Positions 1 to 4,537 of a stretch of DNA of 5,296 bases are shown piece by piece. This DNA is from Candidatus Berkelbacteria bacterium CG_4_9_14_3_um_filter_39_23 (GTDB lineage: Bacteria; Patescibacteriota; UBA1384; GWA2-35-9; CG2-30-39-44). A program made the translations under genes and the position numbers. A model generated the notes under the pieces. The model was not told the DNA's origin and ran no database searches. It saw only the letters and a program-made list of their open reading frames with translations. The stretch covers positions 1 through 5,296 of the forward strand of contig PFTZ01000059.1 in assembly GCA_002789815.1 (NCBI GenBank), in the 5' to 3' direction. The number at the start of each line of letters is the position of its first letter. Position 1 is the stretch's first letter.

Positions 1-7
1 CTCCTTT
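1..7 (-). promoter_or_regulatory. Shine-Dalgarno of a gene beyond the left edge
   Basis: On the minus strand the window ends with AAAGGAG, a strong Shine-Dalgarno sequence with no start codon inside the window. This implies that another minus-strand gene begins within about ten bases beyond position 1. A poor promoter candidate (TTGACC at 52-57, TCCAAT 16 bases downstream) and a 7-bp inverted repeat AATTTCC/GGAAATT (20-39) lie upstream of it. The gene's identity cannot be seen. Confidence 0.4.
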
Positions 8-67
8 AAACTCTAAATAAATTTCCTAAATTGGAAATTGATAAAAAAATAGGTCAATTATAAATTT

Positions 68-131
68 CACGACTTATGCATTTGCAGGTTTAGCGTTTTT
101 TTGGTTATCATGGTTGCTTGCGTAAGTTGTG
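68..131. repeat. short MITE-like element with CACGACTTA ends
   Basis: CACGACTTATGCA (68-80) and TGCGTAAGTTGTG (119-131) form 13-bp terminal inverted repeats with two mismatches around a 38-bp interior. Counting the neighbouring ATTT/AAAT the pairing spans 64-135. The ends match the termini of the larger element at 3560-3912. Flanking bases AAATTT and AAATCA agree at four of six positions, which could be a decayed target duplication. It lies just beyond the tandem TGA-TAA stop of dnaJ. It has no coding capacity. It may also act as a loose 3' hairpin for dnaJ mRNA, although no U-tract directly follows it on that strand. Confidence 0.5.
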
Positions 132-147
132 AAATCAGAAATTGTTA

Positions 148-783
148 TCACAACCCTTCTCTTTTGAGTTCCTCTAAAATTTTTCTCTGGCGATGGGAGA
201 GGCGCCGAGGCAGTTCCACGCGGACGGTAATCAATAAATCACCGCGCTGTCCGCGGTGTTCGCGACCCCTGCCTGCCAGACGAAAGGTGGCTCCATCTTG
301 GGTATGAGGCGGGATTTTAAGTTCTATTTTTTCTCCAGTTTGAGTTTGAAGTTGAATAGCATCGCCGAGGAGCGCTTGGGTTAATTTGATTTTGATTTCC
401 GTTTTTACTTCGGTATTTATTTCGCCAAAAAAATCCTCAAAAATATCGCCTAGTCCTCCTCTGCCAAACGAGAACGAAAAACCGTTGGACGATGGCTGGC
501 TATTTCCGCCAAAAATGTCGCCAAAGTCAAACCCCTGGAAGCCACCCCCCGGAAATCCACTTTGTTCGGCGCTAAATCCAGCGCTTCCAAAGCGATCGTA
601 CTGGGCGCGTTTTTGTTCGTTGCTTAAAACCTGATAAGCTTCGTTGATTTCTTTAAATTTGGCTTCATCTCCATTGTCCTTGTCAGGATGATACTTGTGC
701 GCTAATTTACGGTAGGCGCGTTTGATTTCGTCTTGGCTAGCGGTTTTTGCCACCCCTAAAATATTGTAATAATCGTTTGCCAT
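148..783 (-). CDS. dnaJ: compact DnaJ-like J-domain co-chaperone
   Basis: Predicted 211-residue cytoplasmic J-protein that would stimulate the ATPase of DnaK and deliver clients to it. Residues 4-66 are a J domain with the HPD motif at 32-34 and the QYDRFG end of helix IV. Residues 67-120 are a Gly/Phe-rich region with DIFGG and DIFEDFFG motifs. Residues 126-211 match only the second C-terminal substrate-binding/dimerisation domain (ALLGDAIQL, KIPPHTQDG, GDLLITVRVELP). There are no cysteines, so no zinc-binding domain, and the first C-terminal domain is absent. Canonical DnaJ is about 370 residues, so this resembles a shortened type II (CbpA-like) J-protein. No clear Shine-Dalgarno precedes the ATG, and the best promoter lies only nine bases upstream, so the mRNA may be nearly leaderless. 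The gene ends with tandem stops TGA TAA. The symbol is used loosely; CbpA-like is an alternative name. Confidence 0.93.
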   Translation of the reverse strand: MANDYYNILGVAKTASQDEIKRAYRKLAHKYHPDKDNGDEAKFKEINEAYQVLSNEQKRAQYDRFGSAGFSAEQSGFPGGGFQGFDFGDIFGGNSQPSSNGFSFSFGRGGLGDIFEDFFGEINTEVKTEIKIKLTQALLGDAIQLQTQTGEKIELKIPPHTQDGATFRLAGRGREHRGQRGDLLITVRVELPRRLSHRQRKILEELKREGL

Positions 784-792
784 AATATTTGA

Positions 793-821
793 ATTTTATC
801 ATTTATTTTACTTGATGTAAA
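793..821 (-). promoter_or_regulatory. dnaJ promoter, near-leaderless
   Basis: Minus-strand TTTACA (816-821), a 17-bp spacer and TAAAAT (793-798) form a good sigma70-type promoter. Transcription should start about seven bases past the -10, some two to three bases before the dnaJ ATG at 783. This agrees with the lack of a Shine-Dalgarno. The -35 hexamer lies inside the inverted repeat at 816-833, so a bound repressor would block it. Confidence 0.6.
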
Positions 822-833
822 GTTTGCTTTACA
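816..833. promoter_or_regulatory. candidate chaperone operator, dnaJ copy
   Basis: TGTAAAG-TTTG-CTTTACA is a perfect 7-bp inverted repeat with a 4-bp spacer, covering the -35 of the dnaJ promoter. The same arms and spacing recur at 3926-3943 on the dnaK promoter. The sequence differs from CIRCE (TTAGCACTC-N9-GAGTGCTAA), from HAIR, and from the direct-repeat CtsR box. The cognate regulator is not in this window. Confidence 0.6.
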
Positions 834-834
834 C

Positions 835-861
835 AAAAACCGCTCCGGGGAAACGGAGCGG
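835..861 (-). terminator. intrinsic terminator upstream of dnaJ
   Basis: CCGCTCCG (840-847) pairs with CGGAGCGG (854-861), giving an 8-bp GC-rich stem with a 6-base loop. On the minus strand it is followed by TTTTT. It would end transcription from the small ORFs at 873-1272 and insulate the dnaJ promoter, which begins immediately downstream. Confidence 0.8.
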
Positions 862-872
862 GTAATTGCAAT

Positions 873-1106
873 CTATAGAACTTTATTGCAATAAAGGCAA
901 CGACCGCAAGGGAGCAACTGGTTGGCTCGATATAGCCGACTGATAATGTGCCGACAATTTTTTTTATGATAACAAGAGTAGTAATGACAAAAGTAGGCAG
1001 AGAACGACTTTATTGGCAGAGCGCTGATTTGTGTCTGCGCTGGGTTGTCAAACACAAAACCAAGAATAGAGAAAAAGGCAGACCACAACTGGCGAGCCAG
1101 ATCCAC
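873..1106 (-). CDS. hypothetical small Cys/His-rich protein
   Basis: Open frame of 77 residues starting at GTG, 16 bases after the stop of the 49-residue membrane ORF and ending just before the terminator at 835-861. The purine-rich sequence AGGAGGAGGGA lies about 7 bases upstream of the GTG. The protein has a hydrophobic stretch near residues 8-19 and six cysteines at 40, 45, 51, 67, 70 and 73, the last three as CGRCLYC, with His 41, 47 and 53. This could be a small metal-binding protein, but no family is recognised. The same Shine-Dalgarno also fits an overlapping ATG at 1108 that gives only 32 residues (to 1010), so the frame is uncertain. A perfect 16-bp palindrome (881-896) sits in its 3' end. 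It may be non-coding. Confidence 0.4.
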   Translation of the reverse strand: MDLARQLWSAFFSILGFVFDNPAQTQISALPIKSFSAYFCHYYSCYHKKNCRHIISRLYRANQLLPCGRCLYCNKVL

Positions 1107-1122
1107 ATTGTGCTCCCTCCTC

Positions 1123-1272
1123 CTATTGGATGTTGGTGATGTGGGGCAAAATGTAGTTAGCGAAAAGTGTAATTAGTAGGGTAATGACAACTGACGTGAT
1201 AATAATAGCCATAGAATTGCCATTTTCCTCAACCTCAATTTGCTCCAGATTGTCAGCTATGATTTCACCCAT
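1123..1272 (-). CDS. hypothetical small single-span membrane protein
   Basis: Predicted 49-residue protein with an acidic N-terminal stretch (residues 9-16) and one hydrophobic segment at about 21-42 (SMAIIITSVVITLLITLF), which is probably a membrane helix. The start at 1272 is chosen because AAAGGAGG lies nine bases upstream, the strongest ribosome-binding site in the window. The frame stays open upstream to an ATG at 1440, which would give 105 residues with a second hydrophobic segment and a basic linker. That longer form would start only about eight bases from a good promoter's predicted transcript start. Both forms could be made from nested starts. It is followed by the ORF at 873-1106 and probably cotranscribed with it. 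No family is recognised; the function is unknown. Confidence 0.55.
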   Translation of the reverse strand: MGEIIADNLEQIEVEENGNSMAIIITSVVITLLITLFANYILPHITNIQ

Positions 1273-1281
1273 TTTGATAGT

Positions 1282-1289
1282 CCTCCTTT
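1282..1289 (-). promoter_or_regulatory. strong Shine-Dalgarno deciding start 1272
   Basis: AAAGGAGG on the minus strand with a nine-base spacer to the ATG at 1272. If the frame is read from 1440 instead, the site lies inside the coding sequence (codons for Glu-Arg-Arg-Thr), which would make it an internal translation start. Confidence 0.7.
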
Positions 1290-1363
1290 CGTGTTTTGCT
1301 TGAATTATTAGTCGTAATCGTATGAAGCGGGATTCTTTTTGTTTGTTCAAGATCATTTCAGCT

Positions 1364-1392
1364 ATATTAGTTACAACTAGAACGATTGTCAC
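1364..1392 (-). promoter_or_regulatory. possible second promoter of the small-ORF unit
   Basis: GTGACA (1387-1392), a 17-bp spacer and TAATAT (1364-1369) on the minus strand. It would give a leader of about 85 bases before the ATG at 1272. It is weaker support than the upstream promoter at 1455-1483 and may be chance in AT-rich DNA. Confidence 0.3.
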
Positions 1393-1454
1393 AATAAGGA
1401 CACAAAGGATATCACTAATTCTTATTGTCAACCTCCCCATGCGAATACAAATAT

Positions 1455-1483
1455 ATTTTAACACAATTTATCTCATCAGTCAA
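1455..1483 (-). promoter_or_regulatory. promoter of the small-ORF unit before dnaJ
   Basis: TTGACT (1478-1483), a 17-bp spacer and TAAAAT (1455-1460), preceded by TGT as an extended -10. The 15 bases 1449-1463 are identical to 4254-4268, the -10 region of the small-ORF unit before dnaK, so the two units may be co-regulated. GGGGAGG follows about 18 bases downstream. Together with 1364-1392 this is what the gene-free stretch 1273-1495 holds, unless the 105-residue form is real. Confidence 0.6.
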
Positions 1484-1495
1484 ATTTTTACTTTC

Positions 1496-1529
1496 AAAAA
1501 GAGGCAGGGTGATACCTGCCTCTTTTTTT
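1496..1529. terminator. bidirectional intrinsic terminator after dnaK
   Basis: GAGGCAGG (1501-1508) pairs with CCTGCCTC (1515-1522) around a 6-base loop. The stem is extended by A5/T5, so it has a T-tract on either strand. It begins 44 bases past the dnaK stop and would end the dnaK transcript before the small-ORF promoter. Confidence 0.9.
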
Positions 1530-1572
1530 ACTGTTATCGCCTTTTTTCCCTGCGTCCTTTTCGTTTTCCTCT

Positions 1573-3510
1573 TTATTTTTTGTTTTTATTCTCTGATTCG
1601 GATTTTTCATTCGCATCAGTAGACGCATCCTTTTCTTGGTTTTGCTCTTTTTCGGTTTTTTGTGTCTCGCCCTCCTTCGTCCCTTCTTCTTTGGCGCTTT
1701 CATACATTTTAGCGCCAACCTTCTGAATCGCTTGAGATAACCCTTCGGTTTTAGCCTTGATTTCGTCCAGATTATCTTGTTCTTTAACGCCCTTTAAGGC
1801 GGTGATTTTATCTTCAATTTCCCGCTTTTCATCCGGCGTGACTTTTTCGCCGGCGTCTTTCAAGGTTTTTTCAGTGGTTAAAATGAGTTGTTCCGCCAAA
1901 TTGCGAGTCTCGACCAGTTCTTTCTTTTTCTTGTCTTCTTCGGCATGCTCCTCCGCTTCTTTTTTCATTTTTTCAATTTCTTCGTCCGACAAACCGCTTG
2001 ATGCGGTAATGGTGATTTTTTGTTCTTTGCCAGTAGCTTTGTCTTGCGCTTTGACATTTAATATACCATTGGCGTCAATATCAAACGAAACTTCAACTTG
2101 AGGCACGCCACGAGGAGCTGGCGGAATTTCGTCCAAAATAAATCGTCCGAGCGTGCGATTATCGTTTGCCATCGGGCGCTCGCCTTGTAATATATGAATC
2201 TCAACCGACGGCTGGTTGTCAGCTGCGGTGGAAAAAACCTGTGATTTTGAGGCAGGAATAGTAGTATTTTTTTCTATGAGGGGTGTGGTGACTCCGCCCA
2301 AAGTTTCAATTCCAAGAGTTAAAGGCGTCACGTCGAGCAGTAAAACATCTTTGACTTCGCCAGACAAAACTCCACCCTGAATGGCGGCGCCGATCGCCAC
2401 CACTTCGTCTGGATTAACGCCTCGCTCCGGTTCTTTGCCAAAAATTTCTTTCACGCGACTAGCAACCGCTGGCATACGGGTCATTCCGCCAACCAAAATC
2501 ACTTCGTCAATATCTTTGGCAGATAGTTTGGCGTCTTTTAACGCCTCGCGACAAGGCGCTTCGGTTTTTTTGAGTAAATCTGACACTAAATCTTCCAGTT
2601 TAGCGCGAGTGATTTTTTTTACCAAATGTTTGGGACCAGCCTGATCAGCAGTGATAAATGGCAGATTGATTTCAGTTTCCGTTGTGCTTGACAGCTCGAT
2701 TTTAGCTTTTTCCGCTGATTCCTTGACGCGCTGAAGCGCCATCGCGTCTTGGGTTAAATCAATCCCTTCATTTTTTTTGAATTCATCAACTAGCCAGTCA
2801 ATAATTACTTGGTCAAAGTCGTCTCCGCCCAAAAAAGTGTCGCCATTGGTGGATAAAACTTCAAAAGAGGATTCACCATCATCCGTGCCCATTTCTAAAA
2901 TTGTCACATCAAAAGTTCCGCCACCAAGGTCAAAAACCGCGATCTTGGCATTTTTCTTATTTCCAGAATCAATGCCGTAAGCCAGCGCCGCCGCAGTCGG
3001 TTCGTTGATAATTCTTTTTACTTCTAGCCCTGCGATTTTGCCCGCGTCTTTGGTGGCTTGCCGTTGTGAATCGTTAAAGTAAGCCGGCACAGTGATGACC
3101 GCGTCAGTGATTTTTTCACCCAAATACGCTTCGGCGTCGGTTTTGAGTTTTTGCAAAATTGAAGCGGAAATTTCCTGTGGAGTATAGTCTTTCTCCTGCA
3201 TTTTGACTTTGATACCGCTACCCGAGCCAGTAATTTCATAGGGTAAAGTTTTTTTCGCTTTTTCCACTTCTTGATCGGTAATTTTGCGACCGATTAGTCG
3301 CTTAACGGAAAAAATAGTATTTTTCGGGTTAGTAACCGCTTGCCGTTTGGCTAAAACCCCGACTAATTTTTCGTTATTTTTACTCATTGCCACGATGGAC
3401 GGGCAAGTGTTGGCGCCTTCGGCGGTGGGTATGACTTTGGCTTTTCCGCCCTCCATCACTGCCACGACCGAGTTGGTGGTCCCAAGGTCAATTCCGATTG
3501 TTTTTGACAT
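1573..3510 (-). CDS. dnaK: chaperone protein DnaK (Hsp70)
   Basis: Predicted 645-residue cytoplasmic Hsp70 chaperone that binds exposed hydrophobic segments of proteins in an ATP-driven cycle with a J-protein and GrpE. The nucleotide-binding domain (1-385) carries GIDLGTTNS (6-14), Lys70, the NEPTAAALAYG stretch (169-179), DLGGGTFDVT (194-203, with Thr199) and VGGMTRMP (340-347). The interdomain linker VLLLDVTPL is at 389-397, the same numbering as in E. coli DnaK. The beta substrate-binding domain runs to about 505, the helical lid to about 605, and a highly charged tail (606-645, Glu/Lys/Asn-rich) ends the protein. It is full length with no missing motif. The ATG at 3510 is supported by AAAGGGA six bases upstream. 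The best promoter is about 400 bases away, beyond an inserted repeat element; a 5-bp hairpin (3533-3545) lies just before the ribosome-binding site. A terminator follows at 1496-1529. No grpE is nearby. Confidence 0.99.
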   Translation of the reverse strand: MSKTIGIDLGTTNSVVAVMEGGKAKVIPTAEGANTCPSIVAMSKNNEKLVGVLAKRQAVTNPKNTIFSVKRLIGRKITDQEVEKAKKTLPYEITGSGSGIKVKMQEKDYTPQEISASILQKLKTDAEAYLGEKITDAVITVPAYFNDSQRQATKDAGKIAGLEVKRIINEPTAAALAYGIDSGNKKNAKIAVFDLGGGTFDVTILEMGTDDGESSFEVLSTNGDTFLGGDDFDQVIIDWLVDEFKKNEGIDLTQDAMALQRVKESAEKAKIELSSTTETEINLPFITADQAGPKHLVKKITRAKLEDLVSDLLKKTEAPCREALKDAKLSAKDIDEVILVGGMTRMPAVASRVKEIFGKEPERGVNPDEVVAIGAAIQGGVLSGEVKDVLLLDVTPLTLGIETLGGVTTPLIEKNTTIPASKSQVFSTAADNQPSVEIHILQGERPMANDNRTLGRFILDEIPPAPRGVPQVEVSFDIDANGILNVKAQDKATGKEQKITITASSGLSDEEIEKMKKEAEEHAEEDKKKKELVETRNLAEQLILTTEKTLKDAGEKVTPDEKREIEDKITALKGVKEQDNLDEIKAKTEGLSQAIQKVGAKMYESAKEEGTKEGETQKTEKEQNQEKDASTDANEKSESENKNKK

Positions 3511-3629
3511 ACAATTCCCTTTCTTTTTTTTTGCTGAAAATCAGCATTTTAAGTTTATACACGACTTACGCAAAATATCATTTCACCCCCTTGTCATCCC
3601 CGTTAGAAAATGTTTATTTCCTATACGTG

Positions 3630-3672
3630 GTCATCCTCAACCGAAAGCAAAGCGCTTCGGATTGGGGATCCA
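3630..3672 (+). repeat. palindromic repeat R1, copy a
   Basis: 43-bp unit beginning GTCATCCTCAACCG and ending GGGGATCCA, with an internal CCGAA/TTCGG pairing around AAGCGCTT. Identical to 3733-3775; an inverted copy with one mismatch is at 4466-4508. Confidence 0.9.
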
Positions 3673-3680
3673 GTCGGACT

Positions 3681-3724
3681 GGATTCCCGCTTTCGCGGGA
3701 ATGACAAGCGGAACGAGAATGACA
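3681..3724 (+). repeat. palindromic repeat R2, copy a
   Basis: 44-bp unit with the hairpin ATTCCCGC/GCGGGAAT followed by GACAAGCGGAACGAGAA and TGACA. It recurs at 3821-3864 with one mismatch, in the hairpin loop. The core belongs to the widely seen GTCATTCCCG...CGGGAATCC style of bacterial intergenic palindrome. Confidence 0.9.
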
Positions 3725-3732
3725 CACCCCTT

Positions 3733-3775
3733 GTCATCCTCAACCGAAAGCAAAGCGCTTCGGATTGGGGATCCA
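3733..3775 (+). repeat. palindromic repeat R1, copy b
   Basis: Identical over 43 bp to 3630-3672. It is part of a longer 95-bp stretch (3717-3811) that has an inverted copy at 4430-4524. Confidence 0.9.
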
Positions 3776-3784
3776 ACCCCTCCC

Positions 3785-3811
3785 GTCATCCCGCACTTGA
3801 TGCGGGATCCA
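3785..3811 (+). repeat. palindromic repeat R3, copy a
   Basis: 27-bp unit with a perfect hairpin formed by ATCCCGCA and TGCGGGAT. The inverted copy at 4430-4456 is identical over all 27 bases. Confidence 0.9.
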
Positions 3812-3820
3812 GCCCTGCCT

Positions 3821-3864
3821 GGATTCCCGCTTGCGCGGGAATGACAAGCGGAACGAGAATGACA
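3821..3864 (+). repeat. palindromic repeat R2, copy b
   Basis: Second copy of the 44-bp R2 unit with one base change relative to 3681-3724. It lies near the right end of the MITE-like element, so R1-R2 and R1-R3-R2 occur in series inside it. Confidence 0.9.
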
Positions 3865-3923
3865 ATAGATGAATCAAGAATAATAATGATCGAAAGTTTT
3901 GCGCAAGTCGTGTTTATATTACA

Positions 3924-3952
3924 ATTGTAAAGTTTTCTTTACATTTTGTCAA
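3924..3952 (-). promoter_or_regulatory. dnaK promoter
   Basis: A consensus -35 TTGACA (3947-3952), a 17-bp spacer and TACAAT (3924-3929) on the minus strand. The predicted start near 3917 gives a dnaK leader of about 400 bases that includes the whole inserted element at 3560-3912. The spacer and -10 are covered by the inverted repeat at 3926-3943, as expected of a repressed promoter. The promoter starts right after the terminator of the preceding unit. Confidence 0.75.
3926..3943. promoter_or_regulatory. candidate chaperone operator, dnaK copy
   Basis: TGTAAAG-TTTT-CTTTACA is a perfect 7-bp inverted repeat with a 4-bp spacer that overlaps the -10 and spacer of the dnaK promoter. It is identical in both arms to the copy before dnaJ (816-833). 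Placement over two chaperone promoters supports a shared DNA-binding regulator, probably a dimer. This is inference; no regulator gene is visible here. Confidence 0.65.
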
Positions 3953-3964
3953 GAGGGTAGTTTT

Positions 3965-3988
3965 AAAAAAGCCGACCAGGCGGTCGGC
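3965..3988 (-). terminator. intrinsic terminator upstream of dnaK
   Basis: GCCGACC (3971-3977) pairs with GGTCGGC (3982-3988) around a 4-base loop and is followed on the minus strand by TTTTTT (3970-3965). It ends the small-ORF unit read from the promoter at 4260-4288. Confidence 0.85.
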
Positions 3989-4026
3989 AGAGACGATGCA
4001 AATACCAAGATGTCAAATGCAATAAG

Positions 4027-4228
4027 CTAATTGAGAGTGACTTCTCCTATCGATTCTCCATTTGCGAAAATTGCTTTGACTTGTTTGCATTCTGGGCACA
4101 GGCATGACAATAAATTCGTTATTCCATTTTTTGTAACTGTGATTTCAGAAGCGTGCCTACAAGTTTCGAAATTGACAAAGATCGTGTATCGTGTTTGGCT
4201 TTGTTGCGCTTGTTTCCACAGACGCCAT
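4027..4228 (-). CDS. small Cys-rich ORF, reading frame apparently disrupted
   Basis: The ATG at 4228 has an excellent Shine-Dalgarno (GGGAGG, nine-base spacer) and its own promoter, but its frame closes at 4157 after 23 residues. The +1 frame, open from 4248 to a TAG at 4027, carries the more protein-like sequence: FETCRHASEITV, then SCLCPECKQV and AIFANGESIGEVTLN. It has Cys/His in the pattern CxH...CxCxxC (residues 30, 32, 49, 51, 54 of the 73-codon frame), as in small zinc-binding proteins. That frame has no ATG, GTG or TTG before its conserved-looking part; CTG at 4221 is the only near-cognate start. A one-base frameshift (mutation or sequencing error), programmed +1 shifting, or a CTG start could explain this. 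No family is recognised. A terminator follows at 3965-3988, so it forms its own unit before dnaK. Confidence 0.4.
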
Positions 4229-4259
4229 TTTCCGTTTCCTCCCGCGAGTTAATAAATAT

Positions 4260-4288
4260 ATTTTAACAAAAAATTAGTTTAGATGCAA
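4260..4288 (-). promoter_or_regulatory. promoter of the small-ORF unit before dnaK
   Basis: TTGCAT (4283-4288), a 17-bp spacer and TAAAAT (4260-4265) with an upstream TGT as an extended -10. The predicted start near 4253 leaves a leader of about 25 bases containing GGGAGG. Bases 4254-4268 are identical to 1449-1463 at the other small-ORF promoter. Confidence 0.6.
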
Positions 4289-4318
4289 GGTTACCCCGTC
4301 CCGCCCCGTGCCAGGAAG

Positions 4319-4395
4319 ATGTTCCACGCGCTTGAAATTTGATATTCCGATATTCTTGGTAATGTTGGAATGTCAAATTTGTGAGCGCGGGACAT
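4319..4395 (+). repeat. long imperfect hairpin in intergenic DNA
   Basis: Bases 4319-4348 can pair with 4367-4395 around an 18-base loop. Core arms include CGCGCT/AGCGCG, AAATTTGA/TCAAATTT and ATTCC/GGAAT. One T:G position pairs only in plus-strand RNA, where TTTTGTTTTT follows, so a plus-strand structured RNA or terminator is possible. It resembles no RNA family I can name and is unrelated to R1-R3. Confidence 0.55.
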
Positions 4396-4429
4396 TTTGT
4401 TTTTGCCCGCCCTTGACAAGCAGAGAGTA

Positions 4430-4456
4430 TGGATCCCGCATCAAGTGCGGGATGAC
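4430..4456 (-). repeat. palindromic repeat R3, inverted copy
   Basis: Exact reverse complement of 3785-3811 (27 bp). It forms one end of the 95-bp inverted copy 4430-4524 of 3717-3811, which differs at four positions. Confidence 0.9.
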
Positions 4457-4465
4457 AGGAGGGGA

Positions 4466-4508
4466 TGGATCCCCAATCCGAAGCGCTTCGCTTTCGGTTG
4501 AGGATGAC
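4466..4508 (-). repeat. palindromic repeat R1, inverted copy
   Basis: Reverse complement of the 43-bp R1 unit with a single mismatch, in the GAAAGCAAAGCGC part. The change (A to G) makes the internal AGCG palindrome longer. Confidence 0.9.
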
Positions 4509-4537
4509 ACGGGGTGTGTCATTCCCGCACCCTTTCT

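Larger units (their letters stand above)
3560..3912. mobile_element. MITE-like insertion in the dnaK leader
   Basis: CACGACTTACGCAAAA (3560-3575) and TTTTGCGCAAGTCGTG (3897-3912) are 16-bp terminal inverted repeats with one mismatch. Both sides carry TTTATA (3554-3559 and 3913-3918), a 6-bp direct repeat expected of a target-site duplication. The 353-bp body has no plausible gene and is filled with GC-rich palindromic repeats. A transposase in trans would be needed; none is present here. The dnaK promoter (3924-3952) lies just outside its right end, so the element falls within the predicted dnaK 5' leader. The element at 68-131 has related ends. Confidence 0.65.

Noticed and set aside
881..896. 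Perfect 16-bp palindrome CTTTATTGCAATAAAG as an operator
   Set aside because: It lies at the 3' end of a small ORF just before a terminator, away from any promoter; AT-rich palindromes of this size can occur by chance.
1322..1726. Plus-strand ORFs of 134 and 65 residues over the dnaK 3' end
   Set aside because: They run antisense through the dnaK tail and across its terminator, are Phe/Ser-rich as expected of a Lys/Glu-rich antisense frame, and lack support from a ribosome-binding site.
3511..3545. RNA thermometer of the fourU/ROSE type before dnaK
   Set aside because: The 5-bp hairpin GCTGA/TCAGC lies upstream of the ribosome-binding site and does not sequester AAAGGGA; pairing of its TTTT with the site would be very weak.
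3630..3864. CRISPR or tandem-repeat array in the dnaK leader
   Set aside because: The units are palindromic intergenic repeats with unequal, repeated linkers, and an inverted block exists elsewhere. Spacers are not unique.
3284..3930. Plus-strand ORFs of 186 and 106 residues across the dnaK start and repeats
   Set aside because: Their sequence is the translation of R1-R3 palindromes (recurring RKQSASDWG, RFRGNDK-type peptides), a familiar artefact of such repeats.
784..4026. CIRCE (HrcA) or HAIR (HspR) elements at the chaperone promoters
   Set aside because: Neither consensus is present on either strand near dnaK or dnaJ; the inverted repeat found has different arms and spacing.
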